From MVRV01 sp964646755 (lineage in GTDB: Bacteria; Desulfobacterota; Syntrophia; Syntrophales; Smithellaceae), in assembly GCA_964646755.1 (NCBI GenBank), contig CAZYIE010000012.1, positions 3,365 to 67,364 on the forward strand: a stretch of DNA of 64,000 nt, given 5' to 3'. Positions 44,555 through 54,583 of this stretch are shown piece by piece; the stretch's first letter is position 1; every line of letters starts with the position of its first letter. The notes beneath the pieces are model-generated. The model was not told the origin of the DNA. It saw only the letters and a list, made by a program, of their open reading frames with translations, and did no database searches. Both the position numbers and the translations under genes were made by a program.

Positions 44555-46472
44555 GTTTTTTGTGCATCCACATTAATCTCCAGCATCTCCTTTACGGCTT
44601 TAAAAATGCCATCCTCATCCAGTCCGTATTTCTGTCGCAGCTCTGTCTGGGTTGCGTGTTCGACAAACTCATCGGGAATGCCCAGACGTTTTACGTGAAC
44701 ACCGGTTATGTTTTTTTCCGCAAGCATCTCCAAAACCGCGCTGCCGAAACCGCCCTGCAGCGTATTTTCTTCCACAGTGATAATATTTTTTATTTCTGTT
44801 GCTGTTTGCGAGAGAAGATCTTTGTCCAGTGGTTTTACAAAACGGGCATTGATTACTTTAATGTTGATGCCTTCGGAGGCTAAACGCTCTGCGGCGGCGA
44901 GTGCCGGATAAACTGCCACGCCTATGGCGAAAATCGCCAGATCAGTGCCTTCGCGCAATACCTCACCTTTGCCGATTGCCAAAGTTTTTAAATCAGAATC
45001 AAGGATTACCCCTGTGCCCTTACCTCGCGGATAACGCACCGATACCGGCTGCCGGCAATTCACGGCAGTTTTGAGCATATGCTGAAGTTCGTTTTCGTCC
45101 TTCGGAGCCATGACAATAATATTGGGAATGGAACGCAAATAGGCATAATCAAATAGTCCCTGATGGGTTGCCCCATCCTCTCCGACAATTCCCGCGCGAT
45201 CCAGAGCAAAGACAACAGGCAGGTTCTGCAAACAAACATCATGCAATATTTGATCGTAAGCACGCTGTAAAAAAGTGGAGTAAATGGCCACAACCGGGAT
45301 AAACCCTTCGACGGCCAGACCGGCGGCAAAAGTAACGGCATGTTGTTCGGCAATGCCAACATCATAAAAGCGTTCGGGAAATTCCTGACAGAACTGATCC
45401 AGCCCCGTGCCGTCACACATTGCGGCGGTAATGGCAACAATGCGGGAATCAGTTTGCGCCAGCCTCACAATGGTCCTGCCGAAGATATCAGTATAAGCGG
45501 GATTGCCCGAAGATGAAGAAGTTGGCTGACCGGTTTCAATATTAAAAGACGATATGCCGTGATAATTGAGCGGCCTTTCTTCAGCGAATTTGTAGCCTTT
45601 GCCTTTTTTGTAATGACATGAACCAGCACCGGTCCGGATAGATCCCTGATGTTCTCAAAGTTGGCAATGAGACGTTCCAGAGTATGGCCTTCCAATGGCC
45701 CTACGTAAGTGAATCCCAGCTCTTCAAAAAGCGCTCCGGGGACAACAAAAGTTTTCACTGACTCTTCTATTTGCTGCGAAAACTTTACGATTTGATCGCC
45801 GATTCCGGGAATGCTTTTGAGAAAATTTTTAATATCCGCCTTTAATTTAGTTACGGTGTGGCCCGTCATCATTCGATTCAAATAGGAAGACATTGCTCCG
45901 ACATTAGGGGAAATGGACATTTCATTATCATTTAAAACGATAATCAGATCTTTTTTGCGATCGCCCGCCCAGTTGAGCCCTTCAAAGGCCATGCCGGTGG
46001 TCATGGAACCGTCACCGATAACGGCAACAATTTTCCGGGGAGTCCCTTTTAACGAATTAGCTTCAGCAAATCCGGCAGCAACCGAAATGGACGTTCCGCT
46101 ATGTCCGACATTGAAAGCATCGTAGGGGCTCTCTTCCCTTTTGGGAAAGCCGCTGATGCCGCCCTTTTTGCGCAAAGTGGAAAAGATGTCTTTGCGCCCC
46201 GTGATAATTTTATGAGCGTAAGCCTGATGGCCGACGTCCCAGACAATCTTATCGAGCGGAGTATTAAAAACGTAATGCAAGGCCAGAGTTAATTCCACAG
46301 TGCCCAGGGAGGAGGCCAAATGTCCGCCGGTAGAAGCTACCGTCGAAATAATCAAGTTTCTTATTTCCTGAGCCAGTTTGCTAAGCTCGGCATTATTAAG
46401 TTTGCGGATATCCTCAGGATCATTTATATCGGCAAGGACGCTATAATCTACTATTTCCTGGTGTTTGACCAC
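44551..46472 (-). CDS. dxs: 1-Deoxy-D-xylulose-5-phosphate synthase, split by a -1 frameshift
   Basis: The two halves together make a 640-residue DXS, the first enzyme of the MEP pathway (pyruvate + glyceraldehyde-3-phosphate, TPP-dependent). The N-terminal half (46472 to the shift) has 'STVASTGGHLASSLGTVELT', 'WDVGHQAYAHKIITGR' and TPP motif 'GDGSMTTGMAFEGLNWAG'. The C-terminal half has 'RIVAITAAM', 'FYDVGIAEQHAVTFAAGLA' with the catalytic Glu, and 'KRLGIPDEFVEHA'. After 'HVITKK' the zero frame goes astray and stops at 45465. One base less in a run of A (45604-45609) explains it. GTG start with AAGG upstream. Confidence 0.9.
45603..45609 (-). other. A AAA AAG slippery heptamer in dxs
   Basis: In the zero frame the codons read ACA-AAA-AAG, so the classic -1 slippery heptamer A AAA AAG is in the correct phase. 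A -1 slip puts GGC as the next codon and restores 'KKGKGYKFAEERP', the true DXS sequence. A missing A in the homopolymer (six rather than seven) gives the same picture and may be a sequencing error. Confidence 0.6.
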
Positions 46473-46489
46473 AATATCAACCTTCTTTT

Positions 46490-47395
46490 TTATGATTTTC
46501 TTTCCATAATATAACGGGCAATAAGGCGCAGGGGTAACGCCCTCTTATCAAATATTGCGAGACTGGCAATTGCCGCATCGATATGCTTTTGTAATTCTGC
46601 TTTGGTGTAATCCATCCCCATTAAGGACGGATAAGTAACTTTGCCGAGCGCGGTATCGCTGCCCGTTTCTTTTCCCATCAAGTCGCGATCACCTTCGACA
46701 TTCAAAATGTCATCGGCAATCTGAAAAGCCATTCCTATATTCAGGCCATAATCGGTAAGCGCCTGAATTTTGTTTTCGCGGGCATTGGACATAATCGCGC
46801 CCGATCTTACGGCTGCTTTAATCAGCGCTCCCGTTTTTCGCCGGTGTATTTCATAGAGGACTTCCTGATCGGGCTTTGATTTTTCAGAAAGCACATCAAG
46901 TGTCTGTCCGCCGACCATTCCGGCAATTCCTGCGGCCTGAGATATTTCCTGGATGACGGCTAAGCGTTTTTCCGCAGAAAATTTTAATTTTTCCACCCGT
47001 GACAAAATAATAAATGCCTCGGTTAAAAGCGCATCACCGGCCAGTATGGCAATATTTTCGCCAAAAACCTTGTGGCAGGTGGGCTTGCCGCGCCGGAAAT
47101 CATCGTTATCCATTGAAGGCAGATCATCGTGAATCAGAGAGTATGTATGAATTAATTCCAGGGAGCAAGCAACCGGCAAAGTCTGCGCCATGTCGCCACC
47201 GGAAGCCTCCGCTGCCGCCAGGCAGAGGATCGGCCGGATCCGTTTACCTCCGGCAAAAACGCTATAATGAATAGCTTTATAGATTTCCGCCGGCGTATTA
47301 TTTTCTGTCGGCAGATACCAGTGCAGCGCTTCTTCCACGATTTTGCGTCTGTCCTGAAGATAGGCTTCCAGGAATGAATCCTTACTTATAATCAC
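46490..47395 (-). CDS. ispA: Polyprenyl (farnesyl/geranylgeranyl) diphosphate synthase
   Basis: 301 residues. First Asp-rich motif in 'LIHDDLPSMDNDDFRRGKPT' (DDxxxxD), second in 'GMAFQIADDILNVEGDRDLM', plus 'FAGGKRIRPILCLAAAEA' and 'CSLELIHTYSLIHDD'. Condenses IPP with allylic diphosphates to C15/C20 products. Between xseB (overlapping by 14 nt) and dxs (17 nt gap), in the common xseA-xseB-ispA-dxs order. Confidence 0.94.
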   Translation of the reverse strand: MIISKDSFLEAYLQDRRKIVEEALHWYLPTENNTPAEIYKAIHYSVFAGGKRIRPILCLAAAEASGGDMAQTLPVACSLELIHTYSLIHDDLPSMDNDDFRRGKPTCHKVFGENIAILAGDALLTEAFIILSRVEKLKFSAEKRLAVIQEISQAAGIAGMVGGQTLDVLSEKSKPDQEVLYEIHRRKTGALIKAAVRSGAIMSNARENKIQALTDYGLNIGMAFQIADDILNVEGDRDLMGKETGSDTALGKVTYPSLMGMDYTKAELQKHIDAAIASLAIFDKRALPLRLIARYIMERKS

Positions 47396-47618
47396 TATCC
47401 TCTCCAGCTAATTGTTTTGCCTGCCCGGAATCATCTTTTCCTAAAAGAACCTCGACGCGACGCCCAGCCTCGTCTAATTTAGACTGACAGGAACGTATCA
47501 ACTTAATCCCTTCTTCAAAGGATTTGAGCGCTTCTTCCAGCGGCAGATCGCCCGTTTCCATTTTTTTTACTATATCTTCGAGTTTTTCCAGAGCATCTTC
47601 AAACTTTTCTTTGGCCAT
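47382..47618 (-). CDS. xseB: Exodeoxyribonuclease VII small subunit
   Basis: 78 residues: 'KFEDALEKLEDIVKKMETGD', 'LPLEEALKSFEEGIKLIRSC' is the XseB family helix pair. Binds XseA to form exonuclease VII. Five nt downstream of xseA. Confidence 0.95.
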   Translation of the reverse strand: MAKEKFEDALEKLEDIVKKMETGDLPLEEALKSFEEGIKLIRSCQSKLDEAGRRVEVLLGKDDSGQAKQLAGEDSDYK

Positions 47619-47623
47619 AGCTT

Positions 47624-48976
47624 TTACTCCCCGTATATTTTTTCCACCCGGGCGGAGAAGCCGCCCTTTGCCAATTGAATATGTACCTCTTCATTTGTTG
47701 TCAGCAACCCCGCCTGCCGAATAATTTCTCCTCCCGGATGCTTGCGCGTGATGCTGTAACCTCTTGATAATACAGACAGGGGGCTTAGTGTATCCAGCAG
47801 AGCGGAATTATTCCGCAGACGCTCCAAGCGGGCTGCCATATATGTTCTCCACCAAGAGAGTGTAGCCTTTTGTAAATTATTGAGCAACACTCTTTTTTCC
47901 CGGATGTGCTTTGCGGGGTTCTGGTGCAGCATAACCAGCTCCAATTTCTGCAAGCTGTTGCTCAGATTTTTTCTTTGATGGCACATGGCCCGCTGCATAC
48001 TTTCTCGCAAATCGTCCAGATGAATCTGCCAATCAACCAGCAGGCGTTGCGGGTGTTGCAATCGCTCCCGTAACGAGGCCAGGTGCTTTTGCCGATCGGC
48101 GAGACAGCGGCTATAAGCGGCACAAGTCCTTTGTTGAAGATGGAGAATTTTGGTCAGTAATTCTGTTCTTGCGGGCACGACTAATTCCGCTGCGGCAGAT
48201 GGTGTCGGCGCACGCAGATCGGCGACAAAATCACAAATTGTAAAATCCGTCTCATGACCTACTGCTGATATAACAGGAATCGGGCACTGGAAAATCTCTC
48301 TGGCCAAATCTTCGCTATTGAAAGGCGCCAGATCTTCCAGAGAACCGCCGCCGCGGGCAAGAATGATGACATCAACACCGTCTGCCGCCTGTAATTTCCG
48401 CAAACCTTGAATAATTTCCGCTGCCGCCTCTGTTCCCTGTACCCTGGAGGCCGAAATCAGTATATCTACGGAAGGAAAACGGCGGCGGGTTATATTGAGA
48501 ATGTCTTTGATCACGGCGCCGGTAGGCGAAGTTACTACACCGATTTTTCGGGGCAAGAAGGGGATGCTTTTTTTATAGCGCTCATCGAATAAACCCTCTA
48601 AGGCAAGTTTGGCTTTAAGCTGTTCAAAGGCTTTTTGCAGGGCGCCGATGCCGCGCGGTTCCACGGCTTCCACAATTAATTGATATTCCCCACGGGGATG
48701 ATAGACGCTCAGGCGCGCGCGGCACAAAACACTTAAACCTTCTTCCAGTTCAAATTCGGCCGGCCGATTCTTTGCCCAGCCAAATTGCTTAAAATAAACC
48801 GCCCGTATCTGGCTTTTATCATCCTTCAGCGTGAAGTAAGTATGACCGGATTGGGGTTTCCGTAAATTGGATACTTCACCTTCAACCCAAACAAAACTGA
48901 ACGCTTCTTCGAGCAGGTCTTTAATAGTATCGTTAAGTTGTGAAACTGTAATAATTTCTTTCATCTGCATGTTCAT
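47624..48976 (-). CDS. xseA: Exodeoxyribonuclease VII large subunit
   Basis: About 450 residues. N-terminal OB-fold 'SFVWVEGEVSNLRKPQSGH', catalytic region 'KIGVVTSPTGAVIKDILNIT', 'VDVIILARGGGSLEDLAPF', 'VISAVGHETDFTICDFVADL', followed by a long coiled-coil-like arm and C-terminal 'VLSRGYSITRKHPGGEII'. Degrades single-stranded DNA. Start uncertain: ATGs at 48976, 48970 and 48964 are all possible, and the frame is open to 49012. Confidence 0.94.
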   Translation of the reverse strand: MNMQMKEIITVSQLNDTIKDLLEEAFSFVWVEGEVSNLRKPQSGHTYFTLKDDKSQIRAVYFKQFGWAKNRPAEFELEEGLSVLCRARLSVYHPRGEYQLIVEAVEPRGIGALQKAFEQLKAKLALEGLFDERYKKSIPFLPRKIGVVTSPTGAVIKDILNITRRRFPSVDILISASRVQGTEAAAEIIQGLRKLQAADGVDVIILARGGGSLEDLAPFNSEDLAREIFQCPIPVISAVGHETDFTICDFVADLRAPTPSAAAELVVPARTELLTKILHLQQRTCAAYSRCLADRQKHLASLRERLQHPQRLLVDWQIHLDDLRESMQRAMCHQRKNLSNSLQKLELVMLHQNPAKHIREKRVLLNNLQKATLSWWRTYMAARLERLRNNSALLDTLSPLSVLSRGYSITRKHPGGEIIRQAGLLTTNEEVHIQLAKGGFSARVEKIYGE

Positions 48977-49060
48977 ACTGTGTGGATTATCAGATATTAA
49001 CGGGTAAAACAAGATTGAAATTATACTATTTCGTGTATGCAGACGGTGCTTATTCCAAAG

Positions 49061-49432
49061 CTATTTGTGTAATAGTTCTTTCACCGTCTTGATGAGGTCT
49101 GAGCGCTGGAAAGGTTTTGCCAGTATCCGGCTGGCGCCAAGGTACTGGGCCATTTCTAAATAGTTTTGATTACCTCTTTTCCCTCCACCGGACATGGCAA
49201 TGATTTTGATGCCGGGATAGTCTCTGTTCAATTCTATTATCGTTTCGATGCCCTCTTTTTCCGGCATGACGATGTCGGTGATAACAAGATCGAAAGATTG
49301 CTGCCGGAGCAGCTTCATGCCGACACCACCGTTGACAGCCTCTTCAATACTGTTGAAGTCTGCCTCTATGAGTATCTCTCTCACCATTTCCCGGAACTCA
49401 TTGTCATCATCAATTATAAGTATTCTTGCCAT
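49061..49432 (-). CDS. Single-domain response regulator (CheY-like)
   Basis: About 123 residues from the ATG at 49432 ('MARILIIDDDNEFREMVRE'). A lone receiver: acidic pair, phospho-Asp in 'DLVITDIVMPEKEG', 'IKIIAMSGGGKRG', Lys in 'RILAKPFQRSDLIKTV'. No output domain. Last gene of the signalling operon, 98 nt after the nine-PAS hybrid kinase, so it is a likely phospho-relay target. Confidence 0.9.
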   Translation of the reverse strand: MARILIIDDDNEFREMVREILIEADFNSIEEAVNGGVGMKLLRQQSFDLVITDIVMPEKEGIETIIELNRDYPGIKIIAMSGGGKRGNQNYLEMAQYLGASRILAKPFQRSDLIKTVKELLHK

Positions 49433-49530
49433 AGTCACCGTTTTTCTTTTATTGTAGGCCAAGTCTTTCCTCTGGTATCATAACCCATGATCATGTTCGG
49501 AACCATGGGAATATCAATCGCATGGCTATT

Positions 49531-52500
49531 TTAAGGCCGACTATTTTTCAGTATCTCATGGATGATGGTTGCAATCTTGTTTTTGACCATTGGTTTAACA
49601 ATAAAATGCCTGATCCCGGCATTTCTTATTTCTTCAGCATTTACACTACTACTGAAGCCGCTGCATAGAATGACGGGCATATCCGGTCTAATTCTGATGA
49701 TTTGTTGAGCCATGGCCATTCCCGTCATTTTGGGCATGGTTTGATCGGTGATGACCAAATCAAACTGGCCAGGATTAGCGCGGAACATATCCAGTGCGTT
49801 TACACTATTTTGTATTGCCGTTACTTCATATCCAAGTCCCTCCAGCATCTCTTTTGCCATTTCAATCAGATCTTCTTCATCATCGACAAAAAGGATTCTT
49901 CCGCTTCCCCGGATACTTTCTGTGTCATCATTATCCGGAATGCTCTCATCCAAACAATTCTTTAACAGGGGAATCCATATGTCGAATGAAGTTCCCTGGC
50001 CCAAGTGGCTATCAACATTGATTTCACCACCGAGACTTTTAACGATTCCGTGAACAACCGATAAACCCAGGCCTGTACCCTCACCCTGCTTTTTGGTTGT
50101 AAAGAAGGGATCAAAAATTTTATCAATAGCAGCCGGGTCTATCCCCGCACCTGTGTCGCTTACCGTCAGCTTAAGGTAGTGGCCGGGATTAACTCTTAAG
50201 TGCGGCAGATTGTCGTTGCCGATATTTTCATTAACCAGACTGATACTCATTACCCCGCCATTTTTTTGCAGGGCATGATTGGCGTTTGTGCAGAGGTTCA
50301 TAACCACCTGGTGGATGTAGGTAGCATCAGCCATCACCATGTCCGGTTCAGCCGTAATATTTTGGCGTATTTCAATCGTTGTCGGTGTTGTGGACGATAT
50401 AAATTTAATGACTTCTTTTATTAGAGGGCTTAGTCTTAGAGGCTGTAATTCCATTTCTTTTTTGCGGCTGAACGTCAGGATCTGATTCACAAGATCAGCA
50501 GCGCGTTGTGTCGCTTTTAATACGCGTTTTAGATAGTTGTCAGCCTTGCTGTTGGCAGGCATATGTTCCAGAGTCAGTTCTGTATATCCGGAAATAGCGC
50601 CCAAAATATTATTGAAATCATGAGCAATACCTCCGGCCAGTTGCCCGATGGCTTCCATTTTCTGTGACTGACGGAGCTGGGCTTCGAGCTTAGCCTTCTC
50701 CTCCTCCGCCTGCTTGAGCTCGGTGATATCACGGACAAAAGCCAGCACATTATCTGGTTGCTCCTCACGATGAATCAGAGTGGTGCTCACTTCTACCAGA
50801 ATGTGACGGCCATCTTTCCTTACCATCTCAAGTTCATCCGGGCCGGTCGCTTTGCCTTCAATGTTGGCTTTCAGTACCTCTAAGGCCTTACCCAGGCTTC
50901 CTTCGGCAACCATATTGAAATCGAGGAAATTCCTGCCATTGGTCTCTTCACGACTGTAACCGATGATTTCCTCTGTTTTGTAGTTGCCAAAGAGGAAATT
51001 CCCTTCAAGGTCATTCATGTAAATTCCAATAGGGGCACTCTCCAGCGAAACCCTGAATAGCTCCTCGCTCTCTCTCAGCTTATTTTCCACCTTCTTCCGT
51101 TCCGTAATTTCGCGTGCGGTGATGATGATGCCTTTGATCCCCGGATTTTCACCCTGGTTACTGCCAAGGACTTCCAAATCAGCCCATGTGCCATCAGCCT
51201 TCCGGTATCTGAACTCCGTCGGTATGTCTAAGTCAGGATTAGCTGATCGAATTACAGCGTCCAAATCATTTACAATCTTATCAAGATCATCGGGGTGAAC
51301 ATGTTCTAATGGTGATTTTCCTATGTAATATCCAGGAGAATAACCAAGAATCCGAGACACAGAAGGTGATTCATAGGTCAATTGGCCATTAGCATCAAGT
51401 ATGAATATCATGTCGGATAAACTATGAATCATTGAACGGAAACGTTCTTCGCTCTCATACAATGCTGTGGCCATAAGCTTGCGTGTGGTGATATTTCGCG
51501 CAAGTACTGAAACACCAGTGATTTTATTATCAGTTATGATCGGATTTAAATGCAATTCAAAATAGGACTTCTTTCCTTCAATAATGTAGTCATATTCAAT
51601 ACTGAATAATTCTCCACCAAGAGCGCGCGTATATAGATCCTCCCAGAAACGGGCTACTTCAGGCTCATATAAGGAACGTGTGTTCTTACCGATTTCTGGT
51701 GTAAGACCAAGAACTGACTTGACGTAGTTGGCGAAACTTGAATTAAATGTGAGGAAATTAAGCTTATCATCGACTGACCAGATTGGTTCATTAAAGCTCT
51801 CCACAAGCGATTTCAGGTAGCCTTGTGAAAGCTTAAGTTCAATTTCTGCCCCCTTACGCTCAGTGATATCCATAGCCGAAAAAATGTACGCGTCACTGGC
51901 TGTTTGGGATATTTGTAATGAAATATCCCGAACCGCGCCATCTTTGCGTATCCACCTTGTCTCCACCTCTCCCTCGGTGTAAAGGGTTTCTCCTACACGC
52001 TCATACTCTGCCTCATTCTCATACAGTACCCTGGGATCCTGGGTTTGAAATTCTTGCATACTATAGCCTGTGATCCGAGACATCATATCATTTGCCCACT
52101 CACCCTTTCTTTCTCTAATCCTGCCGATTGCTACAGGTGATGCTTGAAGAATGGCTCTCATCTGCTGTTCGGAAAGAGCAAGACGATCTTCCGCCATTTT
52201 GCGGTCGGTGATGTCATGCCCTTCTGGGATTAGGAAAATAACCCTGCCGGTATCATCTTTCACAGCCTTCAGTGTAACGTCAATATTGCGAAGTTTTCCG
52301 TCAAAACTGGGATGGGTTGCCTCAAAACGCACCAGTTCACCACCGGCGGCATCCCGTACTGCGCGGCGGAGGACTTCCTGTATTTCCGGAGAATGGGTCC
52401 ACCAAGGCGTTTCCCAGAAGGGCTTACCGATAATGTCGGACAGTTGGACGCCGGCGAATTCCAGCGCGGAGCGGTTGATGTCGACAACCATTCCCTCCGC

Positions 52501-54219
52501 GGTCAGCAATCCCATGAAGCCGAAGGAAAGATCGAAGATGGCACGTGCCTTCTGTTCGCTATCGCGCTGCGCCGCCTCTGCAAGCTTACGCTGGGTCACA
52601 TCGCTCAACATAGTCAGGATATGATCCACCCCTTTTATGCTGATAAAACGTGAAGAGATATTGTAATATTTTATCTTGCCTTTATAATGAACCAGCAAAT
52701 CTTGCCCGTTTATCTCTTCGCCCGTATTAATACTGTTTATCACTTTAACTATTTGCTTCTCATCAGTGATGATTCCCAGTTCCTGTGGTGTCTTGCCAAT
52801 TATATTCTCTAAAGGTAATCCAACATCTTCAATGAATGCGCGGTTAACGGCAACGTATCTTCCGGATTCTATTTCATTAATAACTGTAATAACAGGACTT
52901 TCATTGAAAATCTGAGAAAATTGCACTTCGCTTTCCCTCAAGAAATCTTCTGCACGCTTGCGGGCCGTAATATCAATCCCAAGCCCCAAGAAAAAACCAA
53001 GCCCTCCGTTATGAATCGATGGCCGAACGTGCCATTCAACAAGGTATTTTTTACCGGAGCTGCTTATAATTCGATTTTCATTGACCGTAACATTTCCATC
53101 CTGAATAATTTTCTGGAAGACCACGCCCAGCGTTATGCGGTCTTCTTCAGGCACAAAAGTTGTCAGATAATCGGCCCCTGTGATCTCTTCTTTGGTATAT
53201 TCGAGGGTGTCCAATAATGCTTGGTTCATCATCATGGTTTTCCCGTCAAAACCAATCGCCACAATGAATGCCGGGGAAGAATCGAGAAGTAACTGCTTGA
53301 ATTTCTGTTCTTTACTGTATTGTTCTTCGCTTACCCGCAGCGCTTCTTCCGCCTGCTTTTGTTCGGTGATGTCCAGCATAACGCCATTGAACAAAATCTC
53401 ACGCTCACTTTTTACTGGGCTTGATAGACCAATGAACCAAATCGATTCGCCAGATTCCTTTATGAATCTCCCTTCATAATGCCACGCCTTTACTGCACTC
53501 ATTGCTTCCGTAATTGATTCTATGAAAGATTCAAGACATTCGGGAGCAACCCTTTCAGAAAACCGCTGAAAAAATCCCTCCGAATTGCTATTCAAACCGA
53601 AAATCTTTTGGGCACTTTCACTAATATAATGCAGCCCAATATTGCCATCAGGCTGCGCATAAAACTGATAGATCACGCCCGGAATATTTTCCGCAGTGTC
53701 CCGTAATTGTTGTTCTCTCTTACGCAGTTTATCCTCCATAAGCTTGTACTCTGTGATGTCATGAAATGCAGACACTCTCACTATTCGCCCTCCGGCATTA
53801 CTCGCTTTTGTGCGCAACTCACAGTGAATAATTGTCCCGTCTTTTCGAGTTATTGGGATTTGATAGGGCAACTCATTTCCAGACAAAATGTATTGTCTAA
53901 GTAGTTCTCTGTAATCTGGTGGTACTAAACTGACTCCATCCTTGCCAATTATTTCCGATAGATCATACCCCAGCATATTTGCTGCTTGAGTATTTGCATC
54001 CAGAACAAACCCTTTCTCCGAAATGATAATTCCCTCAAACGATGCCTGAGAAAGCATAGAATATCTTTCCTCGCTTTTCCGCAACGCCTCGAGCGCAGCC
54101 TCCCTGTGGGCCTCCGCCTGCTTGCGCTTGGCATCTGATTCTTCCAGCTTCTTGTTTTTCTTCTTCAGGATGGATAACTCTTCGATAAGTTCTTGCTTTG
54201 TCTTGGATGAATCTTTCAT
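49531..54219 (-). CDS. Nine-PAS hybrid sensor histidine kinase
   Basis: 1562 residues, no transmembrane segment or signal peptide, so cytoplasmic. A short coiled coil is followed by nine PAS units, each introduced by an 'LRxSEe'-type linker (e.g. 'ALRKSEERYSMLSQASFEGI', 'FLRESEVQFSQIFNESP', 'KLRESEELFRVSLESAPIGI'). Then HisKA with His1200 in 'LAGGIAHDFNNILGAISGY', HATPase ('DTGAGIDPAAIDKIFDPFF', 'GTGLGLSVVHGIV') and a C-terminal receiver ('GRILFVDDEEDLIEMAKEML', Asp in 'LVITDQTMPKMTG'). Ligands unknown; PAS units may bind heme, flavin or small acids. Encoded in line with MCP and CheW. Confidence 0.93.
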   Translation of the reverse strand: MKDSSKTKQELIEELSILKKKNKKLEESDAKRKQAEAHREAALEALRKSEERYSMLSQASFEGIIISEKGFVLDANTQAANMLGYDLSEIIGKDGVSLVPPDYRELLRQYILSGNELPYQIPITRKDGTIIHCELRTKASNAGGRIVRVSAFHDITEYKLMEDKLRKREQQLRDTAENIPGVIYQFYAQPDGNIGLHYISESAQKIFGLNSNSEGFFQRFSERVAPECLESFIESITEAMSAVKAWHYEGRFIKESGESIWFIGLSSPVKSEREILFNGVMLDITEQKQAEEALRVSEEQYSKEQKFKQLLLDSSPAFIVAIGFDGKTMMMNQALLDTLEYTKEEITGADYLTTFVPEEDRITLGVVFQKIIQDGNVTVNENRIISSSGKKYLVEWHVRPSIHNGGLGFFLGLGIDITARKRAEDFLRESEVQFSQIFNESPVITVINEIESGRYVAVNRAFIEDVGLPLENIIGKTPQELGIITDEKQIVKVINSINTGEEINGQDLLVHYKGKIKYYNISSRFISIKGVDHILTMLSDVTQRKLAEAAQRDSEQKARAIFDLSFGFMGLLTAEGMVVDINRSALEFAGVQLSDIIGKPFWETPWWTHSPEIQEVLRRAVRDAAGGELVRFEATHPSFDGKLRNIDVTLKAVKDDTGRVIFLIPEGHDITDRKMAEDRLALSEQQMRAILQASPVAIGRIRERKGEWANDMMSRITGYSMQEFQTQDPRVLYENEAEYERVGETLYTEGEVETRWIRKDGAVRDISLQISQTASDAYIFSAMDITERKGAEIELKLSQGYLKSLVESFNEPIWSVDDKLNFLTFNSSFANYVKSVLGLTPEIGKNTRSLYEPEVARFWEDLYTRALGGELFSIEYDYIIEGKKSYFELHLNPIITDNKITGVSVLARNITTRKLMATALYESEERFRSMIHSLSDMIFILDANGQLTYESPSVSRILGYSPGYYIGKSPLEHVHPDDLDKIVNDLDAVIRSANPDLDIPTEFRYRKADGTWADLEVLGSNQGENPGIKGIIITAREITERKKVENKLRESEELFRVSLESAPIGIYMNDLEGNFLFGNYKTEEIIGYSREETNGRNFLDFNMVAEGSLGKALEVLKANIEGKATGPDELEMVRKDGRHILVEVSTTLIHREEQPDNVLAFVRDITELKQAEEEKAKLEAQLRQSQKMEAIGQLAGGIAHDFNNILGAISGYTELTLEHMPANSKADNYLKRVLKATQRAADLVNQILTFSRKKEMELQPLRLSPLIKEVIKFISSTTPTTIEIRQNITAEPDMVMADATYIHQVVMNLCTNANHALQKNGGVMSISLVNENIGNDNLPHLRVNPGHYLKLTVSDTGAGIDPAAIDKIFDPFFTTKKQGEGTGLGLSVVHGIVKSLGGEINVDSHLGQGTSFDIWIPLLKNCLDESIPDNDDTESIRGSGRILFVDDEEDLIEMAKEMLEGLGYEVTAIQNSVNALDMFRANPGQFDLVITDQTMPKMTGMAMAQQIIRIRPDMPVILCSGFSSSVNAEEIRNAGIRHFIVKPMVKNKIATIIHEILKNSRP

Positions 54220-54259
54220 CTGACGCTCCTCATTGCAACAAAATGCTTGGTAGAATAAT

Positions 54260-54457
54260 TCAATTTACATCTTCAATAGACTCGACCAAAATACTTTTAG
54301 TATCTTCAAAAAAGACATCCTCATGGTATTCAACTGTAGGTGAAAACATTTTAATTATCAAGTCCTCGGTAATATTATAATATTTTGTGTAAATATTAAA
54401 TTTGCTCCGCGTGACCATCTTGACTTGATCTGGCACGGTTATTACAATTTTTTTCAT
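54260..54457 (-). CDS. Hypothetical 65-residue protein
   Basis: From the ATG at 54457 with GGAGATG upstream. Sequence begins 'KKIVITVPDQVKMVTRSKFN' and contains 'YYNITEDLIIKMFSPTVEY'. No signal, no recognised family. The frame is open to 54580 but the extension lacks a ribosome binding site. Located between the MCP gene and the hybrid kinase, so possibly a small partner of one of them. Confidence 0.5.
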   Translation of the reverse strand: MKKIVITVPDQVKMVTRSKFNIYTKYYNITEDLIIKMFSPTVEYHEDVFFEDTKSILVESIEDVN

Positions 54458-54583
54458 TGTATTCATCTCCAAAGATTTCAATAAACGGGGGAAATTAATG
54501 TTCTTGTATTTGCCTATCCTCTTCTGCCTCTCTATTTGAAAAAGCAAGAGAGGGCAAATCAGTAAAAACGCTTTTAGCATCTC

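Noticed and set aside
44551..46472. Two separate transketolase-like genes
   Set aside because: The halves are the N- and C-terminal parts of one DXS, with overlap and a single-base shift; not an acetoin-dehydrogenase-like pair of subunits.
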